Source of the DNA: an uncultured beta proteobacterium
GTDB taxonomy: Bacteria > Pseudomonadota > Gammaproteobacteria > Burkholderiales > SG8-39
Assembly (NCBI GenBank): GCA_902826155.1
Contig: CADEDU010000007.1
Span: 119,138-150,041, forward strand
Length of the DNA: 30,904 nucleotides
Direction of reading: 5' to 3'
Shown here: one piece after another, positions 1 to 7,797 of the stretch
Numbering within the stretch: the stretch's first letter is position 1
Layout: each line of letters begins with the position of its first letter
The notes under the pieces: model-generated
What the model was told of the DNA's origin: nothing
The model's database searches: none
Seen by the model: the letters and a program-made list of their open reading frames with translations, nothing else
Position numbers and translations under genes: made by a program

Positions 1-1
1 C

Positions 2-544
2 GTGCGCCAGCGCATGGGCCCGGGCACGGTCAATGTCGTACCGCACAGCCACTATCCGACCAAGGACGGGCGCTGGGTGGCGATCGCGTGCACCAACGAC
101 AAGATCTTCGCGCGGCTCGCCGAGCTCTCGGGTCACCCCGAGTTCGCAGGCAACGGCAAGTGGGGGACGATCAAACAGCGCGATGCCGATCGCGACGCGG
201 TCGATGCCTACGTCACCGAGTGGACGCTCCAACACGTGCGCGACCAGCTGATCGCCAAGTGCGACGGCGGACAGGTGCCGTGCGGGCCGGTGTTCGCGAT
301 CGACGAGATCTTCGAAGACGCGCACTACAAGGCGCGCGAGAACATCGTGCTGCGCAAGGCCGAGCGCATTCCCGGCAAGAACGAGTTCGCGGTTCCCAAC
401 GTGGTGCCGCGCCTGACCGACACGCCCGGCAGCGTCGATTGGCTCGGCCCGGCGCTTGGCGCACACCAGGACGAGGTGTTGAGGGGTTGGTTAGACATGT
501 CGGCAGCGCAGATCGCGAAGCTGAAAGCGGCCGGGGCGATCTGA
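2..544 (+). CDS. CoA-transferase family III (CaiB/BaiF), C-terminal part
   Basis: Class III CoA-transferases move CoA between a donor thioester and a carboxylic acid in the cytoplasm. The frame is open at the left edge, so only about 180 C-terminal residues of a roughly 400-residue protein are visible. The catalytic aspartate lies in the missing N-terminal half. Family features seen are the YPTKDGRWVAIACTND stretch near visible residues 18-33, a VPCGPV segment near residue 92, and the usual C-terminal ending in which an HQDEVL motif precedes a final helix (AQIAKLKAAGAI). The stop lies 44 bases before the HpaB-like gene on the same strand. The gene probably supplies the CoA thioester used by the next two enzymes. 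The acid substrate cannot be inferred. Family confidence is high, and the true start is outside the window. Confidence 0.9.
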   Translation: MRQRMGPGTVNVVPHSHYPTKDGRWVAIACTNDKIFARLAELSGHPEFAGNGKWGTIKQRDADRDAVDAYVTEWTLQHVRDQLIAKCDGGQVPCGPVFAIDEIFEDAHYKARENIVLRKAERIPGKNEFAVPNVVPRLTDTPGSVDWLGPALGAHQDEVLRGWLDMSAAQIAKLKAAGAI

Positions 545-588
545 AGCGCAGATCGGCATTTCATGCGTAGTGTCTTGGAGGTAGCCCG

Positions 589-2199
589 ATGTTGATGTCC
601 GGAGCCGACTATCGCGAATCGCTGCGCCGCTACAAGCCGCGCGTGTACGTCAACGGCCAGCAGATCGCGTCGGTGGCCGACGAGCCGTTGCTTGCGCCGG
701 GGATCAACGGCATCGCCCTCACCTACGATTTCGCGCTGCGCGAAAACCTCGCACCGGTGATGCGCGCCGACGTTCCCGGGGTTCCGGCCGGCCGCGGCGT
801 CAATCGCATGATCGCGATGCCGGCGAGCGGGCAGGATCTGCTCAACAAGCTCGAGGCGGTGCGCCTGGTGTGCCAGGAAACCGGCTGCGCACAGCGCTAT
901 CTGGTGGGCGACGGCATGGCCGCGGTATGGCAGACCGCGCATCGCATGGACGCCGAGATCGGCTCGCACTACGTCGAGCGCATGGCGGCATATCTCGAGC
1001 GCGTGTACAGCGAAGACCTGAGCCTTGGCATCGCGATGACCGACGGCAAGGGCGACCGCACCTTGCGCCCGTCGCAGCAGCCCAACGCCGATGCGTATCT
1101 GCACATCGTCGAGCGGCGCAGGGACGGCATCGTGCTCTCGGGCGTCAAGGCGATCATCACCGGCGCGCCCTACATGCACGAGTTATTCGTGGTGCCGTGC
1201 CGCAACATGCACGAGTCGGATCGCGAGTTCGCGGTGTCATGCGCCGTGCCGATCGATGCGCCGGGCCTGACGATCGTCGCGCGACCCGCCGGACGCCCCG
1301 GCGAGAAGGCCGCCAAGTTCAGCGCCAAGTTCGGTCAATCGACCGGCGTGGCGATGTTCGATCGCGTGTTCGTGCCGTGGGATCGGGTGTTCCTCGCGGG
1401 CGAATGGCAGTACGCAGCGAACATCGTCTACAACTACACCGCGCATCATCGCCACACCTGCATCGGCGCACGCGCGGGCTTCGGCGATCTGCTGATCGGC
1501 GCCGGCGCGTTGATGACCGAGGCCAACGGCATCGATCTGGACCGCGCCGACAACCTGCGCGAGCCGATGATCGACCTGATCAAGATCGTCGAAGGCTTCT
1601 ACGCCTGCGGCGTCGCGGCTTCGATCTACTGCGCCAAGGACGAATACACGAGCGTCATGGTGCCCGATGCGGTGTTCGCCAACATCGGCAAGCTGCTGCT
1701 CGCCACGCAGATCTACGACATGCATCGGCTGGCGCACCACGTATCCGGTGGATTGATCGTCACCCTGCCCGGCCCCGACGAGGATCACAACCCGGCCACC
1801 GCGGGGCGGCTGTCTGATCTGCTCACCGCGCGCTCCGACATTCCGTACGAGAAGCGCATCGAGGTCGCACGCTTCGTCGAGGATCTCACCGCGAGCTACC
1901 AGGCCGGTTGGTACTCGGTGATCAGTCTGCATGGCGGCGGCTCGCCCGAAGCGATGAAGATGGAGATCTGGCGCAACTATCCGATGGGCAACAAGGTCGA
2001 TCTGGTGGAGCGTCTGCTCGAGCGCGGCATCCTGACTGATGAAACGCGCAAGATCACGCGCAATCGCCAGCCCGGGCGCTGCTGCGTGACCGGCTGCATC
2101 GTGCCCGAGGCGCCGCAGATGGTCGCGCTGCCGGCGTCGATCCCGCTCGCATCCGGCGCGAAGAAAACGGTGCAGATCGCACCGATCGCCGAAGACTGA
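589..2199 (+). CDS. HpaB / 4-hydroxybutyryl-CoA dehydratase superfamily protein
   Basis: The 536-residue protein belongs to the flavoprotein superfamily holding 4-hydroxyphenylacetate 3-monooxygenase (HpaB) and 4-hydroxybutyryl-CoA dehydratase (AbfD). Seen: GIAMTDGKGDRTLRPS (about 147-162), FDRVFVPWDRVFL (257-269), a HHR motif (286-288), HVSGGLIVTLP and SLHGGGSPEA near the C-terminus. Compared from memory with the Clostridium AbfD cluster ligands (Cys99, Cys103, His292, Cys299), the equivalents here are Cys100, Tyr104, His287 and Ala294. Two of the four [4Fe-4S] ligands are therefore absent, and radical dehydratase chemistry is unlikely. An FADH2-dependent monooxygenase or a non-redox flavoenzyme is more plausible. 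A CCVTGC cysteine group lies near residue 500. GGAGG at 577-581 sits 7 bases before the ATG and fixes the start. It probably forms an operon with the CoA-transferase and the CitE-like lyase. Confidence 0.85.
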   Translation: MLMSGADYRESLRRYKPRVYVNGQQIASVADEPLLAPGINGIALTYDFALRENLAPVMRADVPGVPAGRGVNRMIAMPASGQDLLNKLEAVRLVCQETGCAQRYLVGDGMAAVWQTAHRMDAEIGSHYVERMAAYLERVYSEDLSLGIAMTDGKGDRTLRPSQQPNADAYLHIVERRRDGIVLSGVKAIITGAPYMHELFVVPCRNMHESDREFAVSCAVPIDAPGLTIVARPAGRPGEKAAKFSAKFGQSTGVAMFDRVFVPWDRVFLAGEWQYAANIVYNYTAHHRHTCIGARAGFGDLLIGAGALMTEANGIDLDRADNLREPMIDLIKIVEGFYACGVAASIYCAKDEYTSVMVPDAVFANIGKLLLATQIYDMHRLAHHVSGGLIVTLPGPDEDHNPATAGRLSDLLTARSDIPYEKRIEVARFVEDLTASYQAGWYSVISLHGGGSPEAMKMEIWRNYPMGNKVDLVERLLERGILTDETRKITRNRQPGRCCVTGCIVPEAPQMVALPASIPLASGAKKTVQIAPIAED

Positions 2200-2281
2200 A
2201 ATACGCATCCGCATCGACCCCGCGCATCGTCCGCGACGAGTCGTGATCGCGGGCTTGCGATCGCCTGGAACTTCAACGCCC

Positions 2282-3196
2282 ATGTCCGTCTACCGCACAT
2301 TCCTGTTCGCCCCCGGCAACCATCCGCGCCGCGTCGAGAAAGCATTCACGCTCGGGGCGGATGCCGTCATCCTCGACCTGGAAGACGCAGTGGCCAACGA
2401 CGAGAAAGTCGCCACGCGGCGGACCGTGATCGAGGCGTTGTCGAAGCCGCGCACCTGCCTGGGCTACGTGCGCATCAACGCGATCGGCACGCAATGGTGC
2501 TTCAGCGATCTGCAGGAAGTGATCGGGCCGTGGCTCGACGGCATCGTGCTGCCGAAGCTGGAGCACGCCGCCGATCTGCGCGCGATCGACTGGGCCATCA
2601 CCAACCTCGAACGCGAGCGCGGCCTGCCCCCGGGCAAGGTCGATCTGATGCCGATCATCGAAACCGCGGCGGGTTTCACGCGACTGGACAAGATCCTCGC
2701 CGCGCGACATCTCAACGATACCGGCGCAGCGTGGCGCGTGCGGCGCATCGCGTTCGGCGCGGGCGATTTCACCAACGACGTCGGCATGACCTGGACGCCC
2801 GAGGAGTCCGAGCTGAGCGAAATGCGCGCCCGGATGATCCTCGCTTCGCGGAGCGCCGGGCTGGAGGCGCCGATCGACACGGTGTGGATCCATCTCAAGG
2901 AACACGACTGGTACCGCAAGTCGGTCGAGCGCAGCCTGCGCATGGGTTTCCAGGGACGACTCTGCATCCACCCCGACCAGATCGCGGTGACTAACGAAAT
3001 CTTCACCCCCACCGACGCGGAAGTCGCCAAGGCCGGACGCATCGTCGCCGCGTTCAAGGAAGCGGAAGCCAAGGGCTCGGCCGCGATCCAGGTGGACGGC
3101 GTGTTCGTCGACTATCCGATCGTGTATCGGGCGCAGCGCACGCTGGCGGCGATCGCGGCGATCCGGGCGAAGGGCGGCCCATCGGGTCGGTCGTAG
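2282..3196 (+). CDS. HpcH/HpaI aldolase / citrate lyase beta-subunit (CitE) family lyase
   Basis: CitE-like enzymes are TIM-barrel, Mg-dependent lyases that cleave or form carbon-carbon bonds of acyl-CoA substrates such as malyl-CoA or citramalyl-CoA. In this 304-residue protein I see LFAPGNHPRR at the start, LDLEDAV (31-37), VRIN (63-66, substrate-binding Arg64), LPKLEH (90-95), PIIETAAGF with the probable Mg ligand Glu127, FGAGDFTNDVG with probable Asp162, and LCIHPDQI. The chosen ATG at 2282 puts the first beta strand (YRTFLFAPG) at residue 4, as in relatives. A longer in-frame start at 2243 would add 13 residues without homology. No strong ribosome-binding site is seen. It follows the HpaB-like gene by 82 bases and probably performs the cleavage step of the same route. 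The exact substrate is unknown. Confidence 0.87.
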   Translation: MSVYRTFLFAPGNHPRRVEKAFTLGADAVILDLEDAVANDEKVATRRTVIEALSKPRTCLGYVRINAIGTQWCFSDLQEVIGPWLDGIVLPKLEHAADLRAIDWAITNLERERGLPPGKVDLMPIIETAAGFTRLDKILAARHLNDTGAAWRVRRIAFGAGDFTNDVGMTWTPEESELSEMRARMILASRSAGLEAPIDTVWIHLKEHDWYRKSVERSLRMGFQGRLCIHPDQIAVTNEIFTPTDAEVAKAGRIVAAFKEAEAKGSAAIQVDGVFVDYPIVYRAQRTLAAIAAIRAKGGPSGRS

Positions 3197-3223
3197 CTGG
3201 CGCTGTGCTCTGACCACGAGACG

Positions 3224-3691
3224 GTGCGCGATGCGCGCGGCATAGGGTTCCCGGCGTGCAATAATTTCCCGATCATCCGCCGCAGTGTCGCTGCGACGGC
3301 GGTACCGCACACAATCCGCATAGGAGATCAGGCAATCGTCGCGTTCGATCTCAGCGACATCGGCCCCGCAGCTCGAGTGGCGCTGCGCGGACGCCTCGAC
3401 GCTGCGGGTGTAGCGCAGATCGAGCAGAAGCTCCTTGCCGAGGTCGCTTCCAGCGCAAAGCACACCGTCGTCGATCTCGCTGGCGTGAGCTTCATCTCCT
3501 CGCTCGGCATCCGCATGCTGCTTGGAGCCGCCGAGACGCTCAAGCCGCTCCGGGCTTCGCTGGTTCTCTATGGCGCGCAGCCGCTGGTGGCCGAGTCGCT
3601 CAACCTGGTCGTGAAGCAGCTCATCGCCCTCGTCGGCGACGAATCGCAGGCGCTCGCGCTGCTGGCCGAACGCGATGCAGACCGGAAGTGA
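3224..3691 (+). CDS. STAS-domain anti-sigma factor antagonist
   Basis: This is a SpoIIAA/RsbV-like STAS protein. Such proteins bind an RsbW-type kinase unless phosphorylated on a conserved serine. The C-terminal 118 residues form the whole domain: VALRGRLDAAGV, then VDLAGVSFISSLGIRML, where the second serine of ISS matches the SpoIIAA phosphoserine position. The only canonical in-frame start is GTG 3224, which adds about 37 residues without domain character. AGGAG at 3322-3326 lies 8 bases before an in-frame ATC at 3335, and a start there would give a normal STAS N-terminus, so the true start may be a rare AUC. The 3' end overlaps the RsbW-like kinase gene by 17 bases, implying translational coupling and a cognate pair. 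The domain call is strong and the start uncertain. Confidence 0.85.
   Translation: MRDARGIGFPACNNFPIIRRSVAATAVPHTIRIGDQAIVAFDLSDIGPAARVALRGRLDAAGVAQIEQKLLAEVASSAKHTVVDLAGVSFISSLGIRMLLGAAETLKPLRASLVLYGAQPLVAESLNLVVKQLIALVGDESQALALLAERDADRK
3257..3265 (+). promoter_or_regulatory. Candidate extended -10 promoter for the partner-switch operon
   Basis: TGCAATAAT has the extended -10 TG and a hexamer matching TATAAT at five of six positions. Transcription would begin near 3272, inside the frame that starts at GTG 3224, which supports a later start for the STAS protein. No -35 is seen, as is usual for extended -10 promoters. Confidence 0.4.
3322..3326 (+). promoter_or_regulatory. Ribosome-binding site before a non-canonical STAS start
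   Basis: AGGAG lies 8 bases before the in-frame ATC at 3335. No ATG, GTG or TTG occurs at the proper spacing, so it either serves an AUC start or is incidental. Confidence 0.4.
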
Positions 3692-4136
3692 TCGCCTGAT
3701 CCTGCGGCTCGTCAACGACATCGCGAGCGTGGTGGCCGGACAACGCGCGCTGCGCGAGTTTCTCGCTGATGCCGGCGCGAGCGAGCGTGCGATCTTTCAG
3801 TGCGAACTGGCGTTCGAGGAGCTGGTCACCAACGTGATCAATCACGCGTACGCCGACCGTGCACCGTCCAGCCAGCCGATCGACGTTGCCGTGGCGATCG
3901 AGCCGCACAACCCTGACGAGATCGTGATGAGGGTGGAAGACGACGGGCCGCCGTTCGATCCGGCACGGGCACCCGATCGACCGCCCCCGGCGAGCATCGA
4001 GGAAGCGCGCATCGGCGGACTGGGGTTGCGCTTCATCCGTGCGAGTACGACCCGGTTCGACTACGAGCGCGTCGGCAATCGCAATCGGGTCACGGTGCGC
4101 GTGGATCGGTGCGCGGGCAGCACGCCCGATGGCTGA
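3675..4136 (+). CDS. RsbW/SpoIIAB-like serine kinase, anti-sigma type (HATPase_c_2)
   Basis: This 153-residue GHKL ATPase resembles RsbW and SpoIIAB, which phosphorylate a STAS partner and sequester a second partner, classically a sigma factor. All nucleotide-binding boxes are visible: the N box EELVTNVINHAY (48-59, with Asn53), the G1 box VEDDGPPFDP (87-96) and the G2 box GGLGLRFI (114-121), followed by the closing strands RVTVRVD. The length is typical of the family. The gene overlaps the upstream STAS gene by 17 bases and the downstream phosphatase gene by 8 bases, so the three are almost certainly cotranscribed and made together. No sigma factor gene lies nearby, so its second partner is unknown. 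The family assignment is secure; the function in a partner switch is inference from context. Confidence 0.9.
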   Translation: MQTGSDRLILRLVNDIASVVAGQRALREFLADAGASERAIFQCELAFEELVTNVINHAYADRAPSSQPIDVAVAIEPHNPDEIVMRVEDDGPPFDPARAPDRPPPASIEEARIGGLGLRFIRASTTRFDYERVGNRNRVTVRVDRCAGSTPDG

Positions 4137-6255
4137 GGCGGCATCGACCGACGCGGGATCAGTCGCGATCAACACGCTCCGGCCCGGGGCGTTGCGCAAG
4201 CGCGGCCGTTTCATCGCCCTCGGGGTACTCGCCGCACTGGTGCTGTTGCACTGGAGCGAGGTAGTGCCGCTGCAGGCGCGGCTGCGCGCATTCCTCTTCG
4301 ACGCGTATCAGGAGATCGCGCCACGGCCGCGGCCTTCTGCCCCGGCCATCATCGTCGACATCGACGAGGCAAGCCTGCAGAAGTACGGTCAATGGCCCTG
4401 GCCGCGCAGCCTGCTCGCACGGCTGGTCACGCGCATCGCGTCGATGCAGCCGGCCGCGATCGGCCTCGACCTGCTCATGCCCGAACCCGATGGCGCCTCA
4501 CCCTGTACCGCCGCCGGCTACATTCCCGACATCGCGCCCGATCTCGCTACGAAGCTATGCGAGCTGCCGAGCAACGACGCGCTGCTCGCCACCGCGCTCA
4601 AGGATGCCCGCGCGGTGCTGAGCGTGGCCGGGGTCGATCGCACCAGTTCGGCGAAGCTGCGGTCGCCGCCGGTGCTCGCCATCGGTGGGGATCCGAAGCC
4701 GATGCTGCGCAGTTTCGCGGGTGCGTTGACCAGCGTAGCGAGATTGCATGAAGCGGCGGGCGGGCACGCGATCGTGAGCGCCGACACCGAGCGCGGCATC
4801 CTGCGCTGGGTGCCTCTTGCTGCCCGCGTCGGCGAGACGGTCATGCCTTCGCTGCCCATGGAGATGCTGCGCCTGGCATCGGGCAATCCCGGCTTCACCG
4901 TACGCTCGAACGCAGGCGCGATTACCGGGATCGGCGTGGGCGATCTGCTGGTGCCGACGCAGCGCGACGGACGTCTGTGGGTGCATTTCGGCCCCATGCA
5001 AGCCGATCGCTACGTGTCGGCGATGGCGTTGCTCGACGGCCAGGTACCCGCCGAAATGCTGCGCGAGCGTCTGGTGCTTGTCGGCGTGTCCGGTCTCGGA
5101 CTGGTCGATTTCCCGATGACTGCACTGGGCGAGCGCGTGCCCGGCGTCGAAGTCCATGCCCAGGTGCTCGAATCGATTTTCGATGGCACCACGCTGCTGC
5201 GGCCGCGCTGGAGCGCGTGGGTCGAGGCGGCAACCCTCGCTGCCCTGGGGCTCGCACTGTTGCTCGGCATCGGGCGCGTGAGTTCGATGCTGGCGATGGT
5301 ACTGGTGGTGGTGGCGAGCACCGCATTGCTGCTCGCCGGCTTGTGGCTGTTCGCGCAGCACAAGGTGTTGTTCGACGCAGCCACGCCTGCCTTGTTCTTC
5401 GTGCTGCTTGCGAGCGGCATGTTCGCGTACGAGCTGATGCGCGAGCAGATCGAACGACGCGAGCTGGAGTCGACCTTGCGGCACCAGCGTGAAGCCGCGG
5501 CGCGGACAGCCGGCGAAGTGGCCGCGGCGCGGCGCATCCAGCTCGGCATGGTGCCCGACGTTCGCGCGAGCTTCGCCACGGAGGCACGCATCGACATCGC
5601 CGCGCGCATGGAACCGGCGCGCGAGGTCGGCGGCGATCTGTACGACTGCTTCATGCTCGATCCGCATCGCCTGTTCTTTCTGGTGGGCGACGTGAGCGGC
5701 AAGGGCATTCCCGCCAGCCTGTTCATGGCGACCAGCAAGACGCTGTGCAAGAGCATCGCGTTGCGCGGCGACATGGATCTCGGCGCGCTGATGCGGCAAG
5801 CCAATCGCGAGATCGCGCGCGACAACTCCGAGTTGCTGTTCGTGACGGTGTTCGCGGGCATCGTCGACCTGCGCTCGGGAGAGTTGGAATACGCGAACGC
5901 CGGACATGAGCGACCGTTCGTGGTCGCGCCAGGGTGCGCCCCGATCTGCCTCGATCACGAAGGCGGCCCGCCGCTTGGCATCGCCGATGCCGTCGAGTTC
6001 CCGGTCGCGCGGCACCAGCTGACGCGAGACGAATTCCTGTGCGTGGTCACAGACGGCGTGTCGGAAGCCACCGACCCTGCCGGGAAGTTCTTCGGCAAGG
6101 AACGTTTGATGGAAGTACTGACGACGGTACGCGCCGACGACACCGCCGCCACCATGCTCGATGCGATGATCGGCCGGGTGGATTCGTTCGGCGCGGGGAC
6201 GGAGCGATCCGACGATGTCACCGCCCTGATGCTGCGCTGGCGAGGTGCGTCGTAG
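4129..6255 (+). CDS. CHASE2-domain sensor with PP2C/SpoIIE-type phosphatase
   Basis: This 708-residue membrane sensor probably dephosphorylates a STAS partner in response to an extracytoplasmic signal. Order: a short cytoplasmic N-terminus; TM1 (about 25-41); a periplasmic CHASE2 domain beginning AIIVDIDEASLQKYGQWPWPR (about 72 onward); three TM helices (about 361-434); a charged coiled-coil-like linker; and a SpoIIE/PP2C domain (about 465-708). The phosphatase contains GGDLYD with metal ligand Asp503, GDVSGKG (520-526) and VTDGVSEATD, so metal-binding acidic residues are present. ATG 4129 overlaps the kinase stop by 8 bases. An alternative upstream start at 4039 would add an Arg/Ala-rich stretch that merely overlays the kinase gene. 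The likely substrates are the STAS proteins at 3224 and 7456. The signal sensed is unknown. Confidence 0.92.
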   Translation: MAEAASTDAGSVAINTLRPGALRKRGRFIALGVLAALVLLHWSEVVPLQARLRAFLFDAYQEIAPRPRPSAPAIIVDIDEASLQKYGQWPWPRSLLARLVTRIASMQPAAIGLDLLMPEPDGASPCTAAGYIPDIAPDLATKLCELPSNDALLATALKDARAVLSVAGVDRTSSAKLRSPPVLAIGGDPKPMLRSFAGALTSVARLHEAAGGHAIVSADTERGILRWVPLAARVGETVMPSLPMEMLRLASGNPGFTVRSNAGAITGIGVGDLLVPTQRDGRLWVHFGPMQADRYVSAMALLDGQVPAEMLRERLVLVGVSGLGLVDFPMTALGERVPGVEVHAQVLESIFDGTTLLRPRWSAWVEAATLAALGLALLLGIGRVSSMLAMVLVVVASTALLLAGLWLFAQHKVLFDAATPALFFVLLASGMFAYELMREQIERRELESTLRHQREAAARTAGEVAAARRIQLGMVPDVRASFATEARIDIAARMEPAREVGGDLYDCFMLDPHRLFFLVGDVSGKGIPASLFMATSKTLCKSIALRGDMDLGALMRQANREIARDNSELLFVTVFAGIVDLRSGELEYANAGHERPFVVAPGCAPICLDHEGGPPLGIADAVEFPVARHQLTRDEFLCVVTDGVSEATDPAGKFFGKERLMEVLTTVRADDTAATMLDAMIGRVDSFGAGTERSDDVTALMLRWRGAS

Positions 6256-6269
6256 CAGTCAGCTCGACG

Positions 6270-6908
6270 TTATCGGACCTCGACCTCCACGCGACGATTG
6301 CGCGGCTCGGCCTGGTTGTCGGGTGTGGGTACGAGCGGTTCGCGCTTGCCACGCGCTTCCACCGTGATTCGTGACGCGTCGATGCCCAGCTTCACCAGTT
6401 CGGCACGCATGCGTTCGGCACGACGCAGCGAAAGCGCATCGTTGTGTTCGTGCGAGCCGGTCGTGTCCGCATGCCCGATGATGGTGATCTGCGGCGCGGG
6501 GCGACGCGTCATCTCCGCGGCGATCGATGCGAACTCGGCGCGCGACGCCTCGGTGAACTCGTCCTGGTTCTCGACGAAGAACAAGGTGAACGACGCCGCG
6601 CGCGGCGGCATCGCCCGCCGTGCCGCACCGAAGGTCTGCTCGACTTCGCGCTCGTCGGCAGTGAATGCGCCGGCCATCCCCGATCGCGTCGAACTGTAAG
6701 GACCTTCGAGTACGGTCTCGGTGCCGTCTCGCGCAACGACGATGCTGCCGCGATGGCCGTCGGAACTCGGCATCACCACGTACCATTCTCGTGGCGTGGC
6801 GCAGCCGCCGAGCAGGAGGCCGAGCAACATGCCCAGGATCACCAGGATCAGGCCTCGGCCCAAAATCGGGCTGGGAAGCGCGCCGGATGCGGCGCCGGAT
6901 CTGCGCAC
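6270..6908 (-). CDS. OmpA-family peptidoglycan-binding lipoprotein
   Basis: This is an outer-membrane lipoprotein that probably anchors to peptidoglycan. The 212-residue product has an N-terminal hydrophobic segment ending in the lipobox LLGGC (lipidated Cys36), a linker of about 70 residues without a recognised fold, and an OmpA C-terminal domain (about 107-212). That domain contains GHADTTGS with Asp148, LSLRRAERM with Arg163 (the positions that contact diaminopimelate in OmpA domains), and a terminal NRRVEVEVR. It starts with GTG, seven bases after the FecR-like stop, so the two form a minus-strand operon. It ends 14 bases from the convergent CHASE2-phosphatase gene. Its setting between signalling genes suggests an envelope-stress input, which is inference only. 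Confidence 0.9.
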   Translation of the reverse strand: MRRSGAASGALPSPILGRGLILVILGMLLGLLLGGCATPREWYVVMPSSDGHRGSIVVARDGTETVLEGPYSSTRSGMAGAFTADEREVEQTFGAARRAMPPRAASFTLFFVENQDEFTEASRAEFASIAAEMTRRPAPQITIIGHADTTGSHEHNDALSLRRAERMRAELVKLGIDASRITVEARGKREPLVPTPDNQAEPRNRRVEVEVR

Positions 6909-6915
6909 GGAAGAC

Positions 6916-7392
6916 CTATTCCGGCGCGTCGACGTGCACGACGAACTCGGTGCCGCGTACCCCGAGGATTGCCGTGGGCGTACGCACCTTCATCGCGCCT
7001 GGAGACTGCGTGACGAGCTTTCCCGAGATCGCCGACAGCGTGCCGCGCCGAATCGAGACGTCGAAATTGCCCGCGCGGGTAGACGGATCGTAGTTGAACG
7101 CGTCGAGCACGAGCACCGAGCCGGGTCCTGCCGACAGAATCGCGCCGTCGGCGAACGACACACCGACCGAACCGTCGCGGCCGGTCACGATGCGATCGCC
7201 GCGGTCGACCGGTACGCCGACAGCCGCGGGAATGCGCGCGCCTTGCCGCTCGATGGTGACCTCGCCCGCTTGCACCTTGATCAGTCCGATCGGCTCTGCG
7301 TGCACGGTCATGGCAACGAGCAAGCCGGCGATCGCCAGCGCGAATCGGCGTGTAGCAAACCGATGAAGATTCGAGGCAAAGGGCATGGTCAT
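6916..7392 (-). CDS. Exported FecR-domain protein
   Basis: This 158-residue protein has a signal peptide (basic residues, then a hydrophobic core LAIAGLLVAMTV, predicted cleavage after VHA near residue 32) followed by one FecR domain. Typical FecR features are VGVPVDRGDRIVTGRDGSVGVSFADGAIL, then RRGTLSAISGKLVTQSPG and TPTAILGVRGTEFVV. The fold is a periplasmic beta-helical domain. Stand-alone FecR proteins such as this one are not the sigma-regulating FecR of iron uptake and lack its N-terminal anti-sigma segment. FecR-only proteins are, from memory, recurrent neighbours of CHASE2 sensors, which fits here. ATG 7392 is used; ATG 7386 is equally possible. It is divergent from the second STAS gene with 63 bases between, and is followed by the OmpA lipoprotein. 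Confidence 0.88.
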   Translation of the reverse strand: MTMPFASNLHRFATRRFALAIAGLLVAMTVHAEPIGLIKVQAGEVTIERQGARIPAAVGVPVDRGDRIVTGRDGSVGVSFADGAILSAGPGSVLVLDAFNYDPSTRAGNFDVSIRRGTLSAISGKLVTQSPGAMKVRTPTAILGVRGTEFVVHVDAPE

Positions 7393-7414
7393 AGCCGAGG
7401 CGGGATTTCGAACC

Positions 7415-7420
7415 TATGAT
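7415..7420 (+). promoter_or_regulatory. Candidate -10 element for the second STAS-permease operon
   Basis: TATGAT matches the -10 consensus at five of six positions in the 63-base gap between the divergent FecR and STAS genes. No clear -35 element is seen 17 bases upstream, so support is weak. Confidence 0.3.
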
Positions 7421-7455
7421 ACGCGCCGAACCGAATTCTCAGGGAAAGTCAGGTC

Positions 7456-7791
7456 GTGAATCTGAACGAGACGAGCGATGGGACAGTGAAGGTGATCACG
7501 GTCAGCGGACGCCTCGACGGCACCTCCGCGCCCGAACTCGGCGAGCGCCTCACCAGCACGCTCAGCCCGTCGAGCCAGAAACTGCTGCTCGAGTTGTCGC
7601 AGCTCGAATACATCAGCAGCGCCGGATTCCGCGTATTGCTCATTGCCGCCAAGCGTGCCAGCGAAAGCAACGGCCAGATCGTGCTCTCGGGCATTGCCGG
7701 TCATGTGCAGCAGTTGTTCGAGATCGGCGGTTTTCTCAAATTGTTCCGGGTCTTCGGTACTCGCGATGAAGGTGTCAATGCGCTGCGCTGA
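7456..7791 (+). CDS. STAS-domain anti-sigma factor antagonist (second copy)
   Basis: This compact 111-residue STAS protein is close to the standard SpoIIAA/RsbV length. It shows VKVITVSGRLDGTSAPELGERL, then LLLELSQLEYISSAGFRVLLIAAKRA. Ser55 of ISSAG occupies the phosphorylated position of SpoIIAA. The C-terminal part, IVLSGIAGHVQQLFEIGGFLKLFRVF, matches the last strand and helix of the fold. The start is GTG at 7456. The stop is followed after 6 bases by the nucleobase permease, so the two are almost certainly one operon. Since that permease has a C-terminal region resembling a kinase-type ATPase domain, this STAS protein may bind the transporter. It may instead serve the RsbW-like kinase at 3675 or the phosphatase at 4129. 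The partner choice is inference. Confidence 0.92.
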   Translation: MNLNETSDGTVKVITVSGRLDGTSAPELGERLTSTLSPSSQKLLLELSQLEYISSAGFRVLLIAAKRASESNGQIVLSGIAGHVQQLFEIGGFLKLFRVFGTRDEGVNALR

Positions 7792-7797
7792 TCGGGT

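Noticed and set aside
2273..3721. Minus-strand frame opposite the CitE-like gene and first STAS gene
   Set aside because: It spans two real genes and an intergenic gap, with shadow-like composition.
4555..6015. Minus-strand frame opposite the CHASE2 phosphatase
   Set aside because: It is rich in Gln, His and Arg without motifs, and the opposite strand carries complete CHASE2 and PP2C motifs.
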